Positions 39,750 through 48,549 are shown, counted from the first letter of the stretch. The stretch: DNA of 52,930 bases from JAVBNC01 sp031551765 (GCA_031551765.1 JAVBNC010000018.1:1-52930); one strand, 5' to 3'. Numbers and translations are program-made. The notes: generated by a model from the sequence alone, not told the origin.

Positions 39750-41164
39750 TGCGAGGGACCGCCCCGGCCGTAGGTATCGCCCAGGCGCACGATGTCGTCC
39801 TCGCCCAGGTAGCTGCCGGTCTGGATTTCCACGATGACCAGCGGAATGCGGCCGGGATTTTCCAGCCGGTGTTTCACGCCCAAAGGGATGTAGGTGGACT
39901 GGTCTTCATGCAGCGTGCACACTTTGTCTCCCACGGTCACCGTGGCCGTGCCGCTCACCACCACCCAGTGCTCGGCGCGGTGGTGGTGCAGTTGCAGGGA
40001 AAGCCGCGCGCCGGGGCTGACCACGATGCGCTTGACCTGGAAACGGTCGCCGGTAGCCAACACCTCATAGCTGCCCCAGGGGCGCGGCACGCGCAAGTGG
40101 GTGTCTTTTTCCGCGCGGCCGGCCTGGTGCAGGCGTTCCACCAGGGTTTTGACCTCCTGCACCCGGGAGCGGTCCGCCACCAGCACGGCGTCCGGCGTTT
40201 CCACCACCACGGTGTTGGTCAAGCCCAACGCGGCCACCAGACGGCCGGAAGAATGCAGGTAGCAGTCGTGCGTGTCCTCGGCCAGCACATCCCCGGCCAG
40301 GGCATTGCCGTTGCCGTCCTTGGCCGCGATGGCGTGAAACGCCTCCCAGGAGCCGAGATCGCTCCAGGAAGCGGTGAGGGGCACCACGGCGGCGCGGCCG
40401 GTGCGTTCCATGACCGCGTAGTCGATGGAAGTGGCCGGGGAAGCCTCAAAGGCCTCTTTCCCGATGCGGATGAAGTCGAAATCCGTGCTCCGGCCTTCCC
40501 AGGCGGCCAGGCAACGCTCGTGAATCTCCGGCGCATAGTGCACCAGCTCTTTCAGGTACAAGGACGCGCGGAACAGAAACATGCCGCTGTTCCAGAAATA
40601 GCCGCCTTCTTGCAGCATGGCTCTGGCCGTTTCCTGTGGCGGTTTTTCCACGAAACGCTCCACCTTGTGCCCCTGCCACAGCGCTTCGCCCTGCTTGATG
40701 TAGCCGAAGCCGCTTTCCGGCGACAGGGGCGGCACCCCGAAGGTGACCAGGTAGCCCTGCTCCGCGCAGGTCAGAGCTTCGGCCACGGCTTCCGCGAATG
40801 CGTCCCGCGGCTCGATCACATGGTCGGAAGGCAACACCAGCAGAAACGGGTCCGCGCCGTCCGCGCAGGCGGCAAAAGCGGCCAGCGCAATGGCCGGGGC
40901 CGTGTTCCGGCCCACGGGCTCCAGCACGATGCGCCCGTTCGCGTTCCGTTCTTGCAGCACGGCCGCGGCCAGAAAACGCTGCTCCTCGTTGCAGACCACA
41001 AGGGGGGCAGCGGCGCCGGGAAGCGCCTGCACGCGGGCCACGGTATCGCCGAACAGGGTGCGGCCACCCAGGTCCATGAACTGCTTGGGGTACAAACTGC
41101 GGGAAAGCGGCCACAGCCTTGTGCCGCTGCCGCCGCAAAGAATCACCGGCTGTAAGGATTCCAT
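39746..41164 (-). CDS. manC: Mannose-1-phosphate guanylyltransferase / mannose-6-phosphate isomerase
   Basis: A 472-residue bifunctional enzyme of the ManC/AlgA type that makes GDP-mannose for surface polysaccharides. The ATG at 41164 (MESLQPVILCGGSG) has gagg 6 bases upstream; the in-frame extension to 41224 is not conserved-looking. The nucleotidyltransferase domain shows CGGSGTRLWPLSRSLYPKQF, VLPSDHVI and VERFVEKPP. The C-terminal cupin isomerase domain shows RPWGSYEVLATGDRFQVKRI, LSLQLHHHRAEHWVVVSGTA and STYIPLGVKHRLENPG. It overlaps the HAD gene at 39749. No other polysaccharide genes are in the window. Confidence 0.95.
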   Translation of the reverse strand: MESLQPVILCGGSGTRLWPLSRSLYPKQFMDLGGRTLFGDTVARVQALPGAAAPLVVCNEEQRFLAAAVLQERNANGRIVLEPVGRNTAPAIALAAFAACADGADPFLLVLPSDHVIEPRDAFAEAVAEALTCAEQGYLVTFGVPPLSPESGFGYIKQGEALWQGHKVERFVEKPPQETARAMLQEGGYFWNSGMFLFRASLYLKELVHYAPEIHERCLAAWEGRSTDFDFIRIGKEAFEASPATSIDYAVMERTGRAAVVPLTASWSDLGSWEAFHAIAAKDGNGNALAGDVLAEDTHDCYLHSSGRLVAALGLTNTVVVETPDAVLVADRSRVQEVKTLVERLHQAGRAEKDTHLRVPRPWGSYEVLATGDRFQVKRIVVSPGARLSLQLHHHRAEHWVVVSGTATVTVGDKVCTLHEDQSTYIPLGVKHRLENPGRIPLVIVEIQTGSYLGEDDIVRLGDTYGRGGPSQ

Positions 41165-41180
41165 AACGGCCTCATTTATA

Positions 41181-41420
41181 GTTATCGAAGCCATCTTAGA
41201 CGAGAGCAGGGCGCTGCCCTGCACCCGCCAAGGGCTAGCGCCCCTGGACCCCTTTCAGGGTGATCGATGACGGGACAGTTTATTCAAAGTTTTTTTCGTG
41301 TCCGCGCTCGTTCACATGCCCACCGCGCGCGAAGCCATACCCCTGTCGCGGGGTCAAGGGGACTCAGCCCCCTTGCGGGTGCAGGGCAGCGCCCTGCTTC
41401 GACTCTTCATTGGCTTCGAC
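41181..41420. repeat. Long imperfect inverted repeat between manC and purM
   Basis: A perfect 24-base arm pair (41205-41228 and 41375-41398, core GCAGGGCGCTGCCCTGC) is extended outward by imperfect matches (gttatcgaagcca on the left, tggcttcgacaac on the right). Inner parts are also GC-rich and complementary-looking (ggggtcaaggggactcagccccc). No gene fits. It resembles an intergenic repetitive element rather than a simple terminator. Confidence 0.7.
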
Positions 41421-41429
41421 AACTAGCTC

Positions 41430-42488
41430 CTAAAAAGCCACGTCCACGCGCTCGCCTTCTTTATGGTGGACCACGTTGCCGATAATCCAGGCGGGTTGCT
41501 GCAGGCCGGAAAGGCGGTTCATGACGTCGTCCACCAGGGCTTTGTCCACCACCAGCACGTAGCCTATGCCGCAGTTGAAGATCTGCAGCATTTCCGGCCA
41601 GCTCAGCTTGCCCTGCTCTTTGAGCCAGGCGAACACCGGGGACACGGGCCAGGAGCCGAACGTGATGGAAGCCCCGGCCTGGGCGGGCAGCACCCTGGGG
41701 ATGTTGTCGTAAAACCCGCCGCCCGTGATGTGCACCATGCCTTTGATGGTGAAGTCGCGCATCAGGTTTTTCACGCACTCCACGTAGATGGTGGTGGGTT
41801 CGAGAAACACTTCGCGCACGGGTTTGTCCGTGCCGGGCAGGATGTCGTCGCCCTTGAGGCCGCTTTCTTCAAGAATCTTGCGGGCCAGGGAATAGCCGTT
41901 GGAGTGCAGGCCGCTGGAGGCCAGGCCGATAATGGCGTCCCCCACCCGGATGGACGAGCCGTCCACAAGGCGCGCGTTGTCCGCTATCCCCACGCAGAAC
42001 CCGGCCAGGTCGTATTCGCCGGGCTTGTACATGTCCGGCATTTCAGCTGTTTCCCCGCCCAGCAGGGCGCAGCCGGAACGGCGGCAGCCTTCCGCCACGC
42101 CGCCGATAACGTCGGAGGCCACGCCCACGTCCAGCTTGCCGGTGGCGAAATAATCCAGGAAAAACAATGGCCGCGCGCCCTGCACGATAACGTCGTTCGC
42201 GCTCATAGCCACAAGGTCTATTCCTATGGTATCGTGCTTATTATAGGTGAAGGCGAGCTTGAGCTTGGTGCCCACCCCGTCGGTGGAAGCCACCAGCACC
42301 GGCGCTTCCATACCCTCCAGGTCGGGCTTGAACAAACCGCCGAAGCCGCCTATTTCGGAGAGCACACCCTGAATGCGGGTCTGTTCCACCAGGGTTTTGA
42401 TACGGCCCACCAGCGCGTTGCCGGCGTTGATATCCACCCCTGACGCGGTGTAGGCTTTGGCCCTGTCTTCAGGTGTTTTGGAAGCCAT
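41430..42488 (-). CDS. purM: Phosphoribosylformylglycinamidine cyclo-ligase (AIR synthetase)
   Basis: A 352-residue purine-biosynthesis enzyme that converts FGAM to AIR with ATP. The ATG at 42488 follows caaggag by 6 bases. Diagnostic segments are YTASGVDINAGNALVGRIK, LVASTDGVGTKLKLAF, GIDLVAMSANDVIVQGARP, FFLDYFATGKLD, LLGGETAEMPDMY, GLASSGLHSNGYSLARK and HITGGGFYDNIPRVLP. The longer in-frame extension to 42713 runs through the divergent neighbour's start and is rejected. It is a single gene. Confidence 0.97.
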   Translation of the reverse strand: MASKTPEDRAKAYTASGVDINAGNALVGRIKTLVEQTRIQGVLSEIGGFGGLFKPDLEGMEAPVLVASTDGVGTKLKLAFTYNKHDTIGIDLVAMSANDVIVQGARPLFFLDYFATGKLDVGVASDVIGGVAEGCRRSGCALLGGETAEMPDMYKPGEYDLAGFCVGIADNARLVDGSSIRVGDAIIGLASSGLHSNGYSLARKILEESGLKGDDILPGTDKPVREVFLEPTTIYVECVKNLMRDFTIKGMVHITGGGFYDNIPRVLPAQAGASITFGSWPVSPVFAWLKEQGKLSWPEMLQIFNCGIGYVLVVDKALVDDVMNRLSGLQQPAWIIGNVVHHKEGERVDVAF

Positions 42489-42534
42489 GTGAACTCCTTG
42501 GGTGCATGAGGCCTTCAAAAAGGAGGCGTAGAAA

Positions 42535-42897
42535 ATGTGGAAGATATGCGATTTACCCCGGATGCGCAAGCGCGCAACCGTTGCGGGAACCGCCCTGGCG
42601 GCGTTTCTTGTTGTCTGCCTTTGTTTCGCGGCTCCCGCTCTCGCGGCGGAAGCCCTGCCCGGCCAGGGCGAAGGTTCCCTGGACATGGGCACGCGCACGG
42701 GCGGGGCCGCCATAGGGCAAGATCCCTACAGCGGCGACCGCACCCTGGCCACGCCGCCGCCCAGGCAGCAGCCGCAGGACAATACGCCCCTGTTGATCGT
42801 GCCCCAGATAGAGCCCAACTGGCGGCCGCCGGGCCCCAGGCCGCGCGAGCCCTATCCGGTTTACCGGCCCAACCCCCTGCCGCCCGCGCGCCGCTGA
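42535..42897 (+). CDS. Small exported proline-rich protein of unknown function
   Basis: A 120-residue protein with a good ribosome binding site (aggagg, 8 bases before the ATG). A basic start (MWKICDLPRMRKR) and hydrophobic core (TALAAFLVVCLCFAAPALAAEA) form a signal peptide cut near A-x-A at about residue 38. The mature part has ~80 residues rich in Pro, Arg, Gln and Gly, probably unstructured, ending PNPLPPARR. No domain is recognised. It precedes the radical SAM gene by 9 bases and is likely co-transcribed with it, but a shared function is not evident. Confidence 0.7.
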   Translation: MWKICDLPRMRKRATVAGTALAAFLVVCLCFAAPALAAEALPGQGEGSLDMGTRTGGAAIGQDPYSGDRTLATPPPRQQPQDNTPLLIVPQIEPNWRPPGPRPREPYPVYRPNPLPPARR

Positions 42898-42906
42898 GCT
42901 TTCGCT

Positions 42907-44040
42907 ATGCCCGCTGTTCCGGCATCGCTGTGGTCCGCTGTTCCGGACGAGCCCATGGACGGCTCGCGCTACCAGTGCCGCCGCTGTAAAAACGCCTGCC
43001 TGCTGACCAAGGGAAGCACAGGCCGCTGCATGGTGCCCTGGCCCTGGCCCACGCCGGGGCGGGTGCAGTGCGCGCTGTGCTCGCACCGCTGCGTTATCGC
43101 GCAGGGGGAAACGGGCCGCTGCCGCGTGCGCGTGAACCTGGACGGCGCGCTTTACTCCCTGGCGGCGGACCATGTGCTGGCCGCCAACCTGGACCCGGTG
43201 GAAAAGAAACCGCTTTTCCATTTTCTGCCCGGCACCGCCACCTTTTCCATAGGCACGGAAGGCTGCAACATGACCTGCGCCTTCTGCCAGAACCACTCCC
43301 TTTCCCAAGGCCGCGTCCCGGCCCCTGGCACGGCGCCCGGCCCTTTTCCCGCCGCCCTGCCCCGCAGGCTGGTGGAAGCGGCCGTGCAATCCGGCGCGGC
43401 CAGCATTTCGTATACCTACAACGAACCCACCATCTTTTTCGAACTGCTGGAACCCACGGCCCGTCTGGCTCAGGAACGCGGCCTGGCCAACATCCTGGTC
43501 AGCAACGCCTACCAGAGCCGGGAATGCCTGGAAGCGCTCCGCCCCTTGGTGCGGGCGGCCAATTTCGACCTCAAAGCCTTTACGGACGATTTTTACCGCC
43601 AGCACTGCGGCGCGCGGCTGAAACCCGTGCTGGAAACCCTGCGCACGGCCAAAAAGTTCGGCTGGTGGGTGGAAGTCACCACCCTGCTTATTCCCGGCCT
43701 GAACGACTCCGACGAAGAACTGCGCAACATCGCCAGCTTCATCAAAAACGACCTGGGCGCCGAGGTGCCCTGGCACATTTCGCGCTTCCGGCCCATGTTC
43801 CGCATGACGGACCGGCCGGTGACGCCCCTCTCTTCCCTGGAACGCGCCCTGACCGCCGGTTTGGAAGCGGGCCTTTCCTTTGTCTACGCGGGCAACGTGC
43901 ACGGCCACGAAAGTGAAAGCACCCGCTGCCCCGCCTGCCATGCCGTGGCCATCCCCCGCCGGGGGTACGAAGCCCCCAGGGCGGCCACGGGCCGCTGTCC
44001 CACCTGCGGCGATTCCATTCCCGGCGTGTGGGCATTGTAA
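42907..44040 (+). CDS. amrS: AmmeMemoRadiSam-system radical SAM enzyme
   Basis: A 377-residue radical SAM protein of the AmrS family (related to pyruvate-formate-lyase activating enzymes). Two N-terminal cysteine-rich segments (CRRCKNACLLTKGSTGRC and CALCSHRCVIAQGETGRC) precede the SAM cluster C120-x3-C124-x2-C127 in GCNMTCAFCQN. SYTYNEPTIFFE, NFDLKAFTDDFYR, VEVTTLLIPGLNDS and HISRFRPMFRM follow. A C-terminal rubredoxin-like knuckle (CPACHAV, CPTCGD) may bind metal. The partner AmrA/AmrB (Memo/AMMECR1) genes are not in the window. The substrate of the system is not firmly established. An internal ATG at 42955 is an alternative start. Confidence 0.9.
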   Translation: MPAVPASLWSAVPDEPMDGSRYQCRRCKNACLLTKGSTGRCMVPWPWPTPGRVQCALCSHRCVIAQGETGRCRVRVNLDGALYSLAADHVLAANLDPVEKKPLFHFLPGTATFSIGTEGCNMTCAFCQNHSLSQGRVPAPGTAPGPFPAALPRRLVEAAVQSGAASISYTYNEPTIFFELLEPTARLAQERGLANILVSNAYQSRECLEALRPLVRAANFDLKAFTDDFYRQHCGARLKPVLETLRTAKKFGWWVEVTTLLIPGLNDSDEELRNIASFIKNDLGAEVPWHISRFRPMFRMTDRPVTPLSSLERALTAGLEAGLSFVYAGNVHGHESESTRCPACHAVAIPRRGYEAPRAATGRCPTCGDSIPGVWAL

Positions 44041-44350
44041 AAGGCGGTAAGCTGTTGCCCCCTGGCCCCTTCCCGGGCCGCTCACGGGCGGCGGCATATG
44101 AACGCCGTTCCGCTTCCGCCAAAGATTTTTCCCTTTCAAAAGCCTGGAAGACATACTGAAAAGCTTTTCCCGTCATCCGCGCTGGCTACGGCCAGACGCT
44201 CCGCCGGGATGAAACGCGCGGAACAGCTTGGCATGCAACTCCATTCCGGCAATTTCGCTCCTTAAAATAGCCTTGCGGGAAAGCCTGATTCCCTGTATGG
44301 AGCGGGAGTATTCGTCGACATTATCCACTCCTTCAACCCTGCGGGCGTCT
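44041..44350 (+). other. Intergenic region before the second M20/DcuC cassette
   Basis: About 310 bases without a convincing gene. Short GC-rich inverted repeats lie near 44060-44095 and 44195-44225. An in-frame upstream extension of the M20 gene (from 44228) is present but not supported by comparison with the paralogue at 3916. A TTAAAAT box at 44262 could be a -10 element. Confidence 0.4.
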
Positions 44351-45505
44351 ATGAACGATCTGTTGCAGCGCTGTGAAGCCGAATTGCCCGAGCTGATGAA
44401 GCTCTGGGAAAAATTGGTTAATGTGGATTCCGGCTCCGGCCATGCTCCCGGTCTGCGCAAAATCGCAGGGATTCTTGAGCAAAAACTTTCCGAATCTGGC
44501 TTTGCCGTCAGCCGCCGCCCCGTGGCCGGCCCGGACAGCGAATACCACGTGCTGGCGGAACGTCAGGGCACGGGCAGCGTGTCCATTCTGCTTATGGCGC
44601 ACATGGACACAGTGTTCGCGCCCGGCACGGCCGCGGAACGCCCCTTTACCGTAAGCGGCGAATGGGCCCACGGCCCCGGCGTTTCCGATTGCAAGGCGGG
44701 CATTGTCACGCTGGTGCACGGGCTTAAATTACTCAAAAATTACAGCGCGTTCAAAAAACTCACCGTGCTCTTCAACTGCGACGAGGAAATCGGCTCCCCC
44801 GCTTCCAAGGATCTTATTGTGGAGCTGGGCAAACAGCACGACTACGCCCTTTCCTACGAGCCCGGCGGCGTTACCGACGGTGTGACTACCGCCCGCAAAG
44901 GCAACGCCCGCCTGCACCTGCAGACCTTCGGCAAAAACTCCCATGCCGGTTCCGACCCGGACAAGGGCCGCAACGCCCTGATGGAGCTGGTGTATCAGCT
45001 GGACCGCATGGCGGAACTGGGCAACCCGGACAAAAAGACCACCGTCACCTTTACCAAGGCTTCTTGCGGGGACCGCATCAACGTGGTGCCCGACAAGGCG
45101 GAAGCCTGGGCCGACGTGCGCGTGTTCTACCCCGAGGAACTGGACCGGCTGGACAGCGAGATCGCCAAGCTCAGCGCCACCCGCCGCATTGAAGACTGCC
45201 GGGTGGAAGCGAAGCTCATCCGCAGCCGCCCGCCCTTTCCGCCCAGCGCCGCCACGGACAAGCTCGCCGCGCTGGCGGCCGACATTTACAAGGAACTCGG
45301 CAGGCCGCTGAAAAGCGGGCCGGCCGGGGGCGCAAGCGACGCCAACTACGCCGTGCTGGGCGGGGCCGTCGCCCTGGACAGCCTGGGCCCGGCCAAAGGC
45401 GGCCCCAACCATTGCCCCGAGGAAAAAGCCCATATCCCCACCGTGGCGCCCCGCATGTATCTGTTCGTGCGCCTGGTGGAAAAGTTGTGTTCCGCTTCCG
45501 TGTGA
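44351..45505 (+). CDS. M20-family metallopeptidase, glutamate carboxypeptidase-like (paralogue of 3916 gene)
   Basis: A 384-residue cytoplasmic zinc peptidase. The start at 44351 (MNDLLQRCEAELPELMKLW) is chosen by alignment with the paralogue at 3916, since the ribosome binding site is poor. The M20 set is complete: LLMAHMDTVFAPG, HGPGVSDCKAG, FNCDEEIGSP, KNSHAGSDPDKGRNA and the late HCPEEKAHIPT. Likely a C-terminal Glu/Asp carboxypeptidase or N-acyl-amino-acid hydrolase. It precedes a second DcuC carrier by 55 bases, exactly mirroring the pair at 3916-6522. This suggests duplication of the two-gene unit followed by divergence. Confidence 0.88.
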   Translation: MNDLLQRCEAELPELMKLWEKLVNVDSGSGHAPGLRKIAGILEQKLSESGFAVSRRPVAGPDSEYHVLAERQGTGSVSILLMAHMDTVFAPGTAAERPFTVSGEWAHGPGVSDCKAGIVTLVHGLKLLKNYSAFKKLTVLFNCDEEIGSPASKDLIVELGKQHDYALSYEPGGVTDGVTTARKGNARLHLQTFGKNSHAGSDPDKGRNALMELVYQLDRMAELGNPDKKTTVTFTKASCGDRINVVPDKAEAWADVRVFYPEELDRLDSEIAKLSATRRIEDCRVEAKLIRSRPPFPPSAATDKLAALAADIYKELGRPLKSGPAGGASDANYAVLGGAVALDSLGPAKGGPNHCPEEKAHIPTVAPRMYLFVRLVEKLCSASV

Positions 45506-45560
45506 CCGACGCCGTGTTGACGGCGTTTTTAATTCTATACTAGTCTAAGGGAGTTTGATT

Positions 45561-46970
45561 ATGCAGCAGGCAATCGGAGGCATCGCATCACTCGTCGTCA
45601 CCATTTTCGTTGTGCGCTTTTTGCTCAAACGCTATCAGGCGCAGATCGTTCTTTTGGTGGCTGGTCTTTTCCTTATGACTGTGGCCGTCCTTCTCGGCGC
45701 GGGCCCGGCCGCCATTCTCGGCAAGGTTAAAAGCACGGGCTTTATCGGTTTCGACCTGTTCAAGTTTGTTGAACGGACCTTGAGTTCCCGCGTGGGCGGC
45801 CTGGGCCTGATGATCATGTCCGCCGGCGGCTTCGCCAAGTACATGGACCATGTGGGCGCGAGCAAGGTCATGGTTTTCGCGGTGGTCAAACCCCTGCAGA
45901 AACTGAAAGCCCCCTATCTGATGCTGGGCATGACCTACATCGTGGGCGCTTCGCTCAAGATGTTCATCGGCAGCGCCGCCGGTCTGTCCATGCTGCTCAT
46001 GGTCACCATTTTCCCCATCATCGTCGCTCTGGGCGCCAGTCCCATCGCCACGGCCGCCATGGTCATCACCTGCGGCTGCTTCGACCTGGGCCCCGGTTCC
46101 GGCAACGCCAACCTGGCCGCGCAGAACGCGGGCATGGACGTGGCCGTCTACTTCGTCAAGTACCAGATCCCCGTGGCTATCGTGGGCTACCTTACCGTGG
46201 CCATCATGCACTATTTCACGGCCCAGTACTTTGACAAGAAGGAAAAAATCGGCGCCGTCTACGGTGAAGCGGTGGAAGCCACCATTTCCGAGGAAACCAA
46301 AAAGCAGGCCGAAGGCCCCATGGCCCCCAAGTTCTATATGTTCCTGCCCACCATCCCGCTCATTCTGCTGCTGGTCTTCAGTGACATCGGCATTAAGGGC
46401 TTCAAGCTGGACGTGGTCACGGCCATGCTCATTTCCTTCGCCCTCACGCTGCTCTGCGAATGCATCCGCCACCGCGACGACGTGAAGTCCGCGTTCAAGG
46501 GCTGCATGATTTTCTTCAACACCATGGGCAGCATGTTCGCCAGCGTCATCACCCTGATCGTGGCGGGCGAAACCTTCGCCCAGGGCCTTACGGCCACCGG
46601 CGCGGTGGACCTGCTCATCAAGGCCGCCCAAAACGCCGGCTTCGGCCCCACGGCCATGACCATCACCATGACGGTGTTCATCATTGTGGCCTGCGTGGTC
46701 ATGGGTTCCGGCAACGCGCCCTTCTTCGCCTTTGCGGCGCTGGCCCCCAGAATCGCCAACCAGATCGGCTTCCCGGCCGTGTACATGCTGCTGCCCATGC
46801 AGATCGCTTCCGGCGTGGCCCGCGTGCTCTCCCCCATCACCGCCGTGGTGGTGGCCGTTGGCGGCATGGCCAACATCTCGCCCTTTGACCTGGTGAAGCG
46901 TACCTTCATCCCGGCGGGCACCGCGCTGATCACTACGACCATCGCGGCCATCATCTTCAACCCCCTCTAA
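45561..46970 (+). CDS. DcuC-family anaerobic C4-dicarboxylate carrier (second copy)
   Basis: A 469-residue inner-membrane carrier with about 12 helices. The ATG at 45561 follows aagggag by 7 bases. Segments parallel to DcuC and to the first copy are KRYQAQIVLLVAGLFLM, STGFIGFDLFKF, GLGLMIMSAGGFAKYMDHVG and VVKPLQKLKAPYLMLGM. The glycine-rich centre FDLGPGSGNANLAAQNAGMD corresponds to MGPGTGTVLFAAK in the first copy. The difference at this likely substrate-contacting loop hints at different specificity. A strong terminator follows, so the exported M20 gene downstream has its own transcription or depends on read-through. Confidence 0.88.
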   Translation: MQQAIGGIASLVVTIFVVRFLLKRYQAQIVLLVAGLFLMTVAVLLGAGPAAILGKVKSTGFIGFDLFKFVERTLSSRVGGLGLMIMSAGGFAKYMDHVGASKVMVFAVVKPLQKLKAPYLMLGMTYIVGASLKMFIGSAAGLSMLLMVTIFPIIVALGASPIATAAMVITCGCFDLGPGSGNANLAAQNAGMDVAVYFVKYQIPVAIVGYLTVAIMHYFTAQYFDKKEKIGAVYGEAVEATISEETKKQAEGPMAPKFYMFLPTIPLILLLVFSDIGIKGFKLDVVTAMLISFALTLLCECIRHRDDVKSAFKGCMIFFNTMGSMFASVITLIVAGETFAQGLTATGAVDLLIKAAQNAGFGPTAMTITMTVFIIVACVVMGSGNAPFFAFAALAPRIANQIGFPAVYMLLPMQIASGVARVLSPITAVVVAVGGMANISPFDLVKRTFIPAGTALITTTIAAIIFNPL

Positions 46971-46983
46971 CCGCCTTATCTTT

Positions 46984-47017
46984 CCGCGCGGGCACCAAGG
47001 TGCCCGCGCGGTTTTTT
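46984..47017 (+). terminator. Terminator of the second dcuC-like gene
   Basis: CCGCGCGGGCACC-aa-GGTGCCCGCGCGG followed by six T residues. The stem is perfect and very strong. Confidence 0.93.
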
Positions 47018-47165
47018 CCCCTGCCCCACGGGAAGCTCTTCCCTCTTTCCCCTTCCCGCCCGGCACCGCCTCTCCGCCGCATCCCGGCCATGCGGCCGGA
47101 GTCCGGTTTTCCTTTTCGCCAACGCCCCGCCGGACCGACGGCGGAGCAACCTTTAGGAGGCTCCC

Positions 47166-48422
47166 ATGCTGTTTGTCCTTTGCCTTTGCGCCGCGCTTGC
47201 GCTCGTCATCGTCTTTCCCCGTTCCTGCCGCGCCGTCTCGCCGGACGCCAAAATCCTGTCCCTGTGCGAAGAGGCCAAAGAGGGCGTCGTCGCCTTTACC
47301 AAAAAGCTGGTGAACATGGATTCCGGCAGCGACGACTACCCGGAACTGCACGCCAAACAGGCCGTGCTGATGGACATGCTCAAGGCCCTCGGCGGCGAGG
47401 TGAAGGCCGTGGAAGCCGCCGCGCCGCGCCAGGGCACCTACAATATCGTGGCCACCTGGAAAGGCGCGGGCAAGGCCCGCATCATGTACATGAACCACTA
47501 CGACACCGTGTGGCCCAAGGGCGAAGCGGCCAAGCGGCCCTTTACCATCACGGACGGCATTGCCACCGGCCCCGGAGTTTCCGATTCGCAGGTCAACTTT
47601 GCCGCCATCCAGGCCATGCTGGATATCCTGCTCAACAAGCTCTCCTGCCGCGATTTCGCCTGCCTGACCACGCTGTTCAACTGTGACGAGGAAAAAATGT
47701 CTCTGGGCTCCAAGGACCTGATCATGGAACTGGCCGCGCGGCATGATGTGGTCTATTCCCTGGACGGCGGCAGCCTGAACGGCGACAAAGTGACCAAAAG
47801 CGCGCGGGGCGGTGCCCAGTGCGAGTTGTTCATCACCGGCGTGGAATCGCATTCCGGCAGCGCGCCGGACAAGGGCCGCAACGCGGGTTACGAAATGGCC
47901 CACCAGATTCTGCGCATGCGCGACCTTTCCGATAAGTCCAAGGGCACGGATGTGAACTGGACCATGGGCAAGTTCGGCACCAAAAGCAACGTCATTCCCG
48001 GCACGGCCTGGGCCCACGCCAATATCCGCATCTCCCAGATAGACGAGTGGGACCGCGTCAAGGGCGACATTGAAAAGCGCATCCAGGACAAGCTGTTTCC
48101 CGAGTGCGAAATCAAGATGAACTTCATCTACGGCCGCCCGCCCTTTACCGCCAACCCCACCACGGACGCCCTGGTGCAGAAGGCCGCGGGCATCATGGCC
48201 GAGCTGGGCAAGCCCCTGGAAGGCCTGGCCTCCGGCGGCGGCACGGACTCCAACTACTCTTCCCAGAAAGCCCCGGCCCTGGAAGGCCTGGGCATAGGCG
48301 GCACCGGCGCGCACAGCCTGGACGAACGTCTGCCCCTGGACAACATTGTCCCGCGTCTGTACCTGTTAGTGCGCCTCAGCCTGGACACCATGCAGGGCAA
48401 GGTTCTGCCACTGGGCAAATAG
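47166..48422 (+). CDS. Exported M20-family metallopeptidase
   Basis: A 418-residue M20 peptidase with a signal peptide (MLFVLCLCAALALVIVFPRS...), so it acts in the periplasm or outside, unlike the two cytoplasmic paralogues. A strong ribosome binding site (taggagg) precedes the ATG. Motifs are MYMNHYDTVWPKG (zinc His, Asp), GPGVSDSQVNFAAIQ (bridging Asp kept, C-K replaced by S-Q), FNCDEEKMSLGS, ESHSGSAPDKGRNAGYEMA and HSLDERLPLDN. The zinc and catalytic residues appear intact. It probably trims peptides or acyl-amino acids outside the membrane and supplies products to the DcuC carrier encoded upstream. Confidence 0.88.
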   Translation: MLFVLCLCAALALVIVFPRSCRAVSPDAKILSLCEEAKEGVVAFTKKLVNMDSGSDDYPELHAKQAVLMDMLKALGGEVKAVEAAAPRQGTYNIVATWKGAGKARIMYMNHYDTVWPKGEAAKRPFTITDGIATGPGVSDSQVNFAAIQAMLDILLNKLSCRDFACLTTLFNCDEEKMSLGSKDLIMELAARHDVVYSLDGGSLNGDKVTKSARGGAQCELFITGVESHSGSAPDKGRNAGYEMAHQILRMRDLSDKSKGTDVNWTMGKFGTKSNVIPGTAWAHANIRISQIDEWDRVKGDIEKRIQDKLFPECEIKMNFIYGRPPFTANPTTDALVQKAAGIMAELGKPLEGLASGGGTDSNYSSQKAPALEGLGIGGTGAHSLDERLPLDNIVPRLYLLVRLSLDTMQGKVLPLGK

Positions 48423-48448
48423 CGAGGTCCCAACATAACGCTGATGCG

Positions 48449-48484
48449 GAAGGGGCGCGTGAAAGCGCGTCCCTTCGTTTTCTC
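48449..48484 (+). terminator. Terminator of the exported M20 gene
   Basis: GAAGGGGCGCG-tgaaa-GCGCGTCCCTTC (one G-T pair) followed by GTTTT, about 25 bases after the stop. Confidence 0.85.
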
Positions 48485-48549
48485 ATTGTCATTGTCATTG
48501 CCGCCAGGACGTGGCAAAGAGGCGTAAACTCTTCTGTTCTGGAAACGCC

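Noticed and set aside
44228..44350. Longer start of the second M20 peptidase
   Set aside because: The paralogue at 3916 begins at the position equivalent to 44351; the extension has no counterpart.
45588..48314. 908-codon minus-strand open frame opposite the second DcuC and exported M20 genes
   Set aside because: Spans two well-supported genes and a perfect terminator; His/Gly/Ala-rich shadow of high GC third positions.
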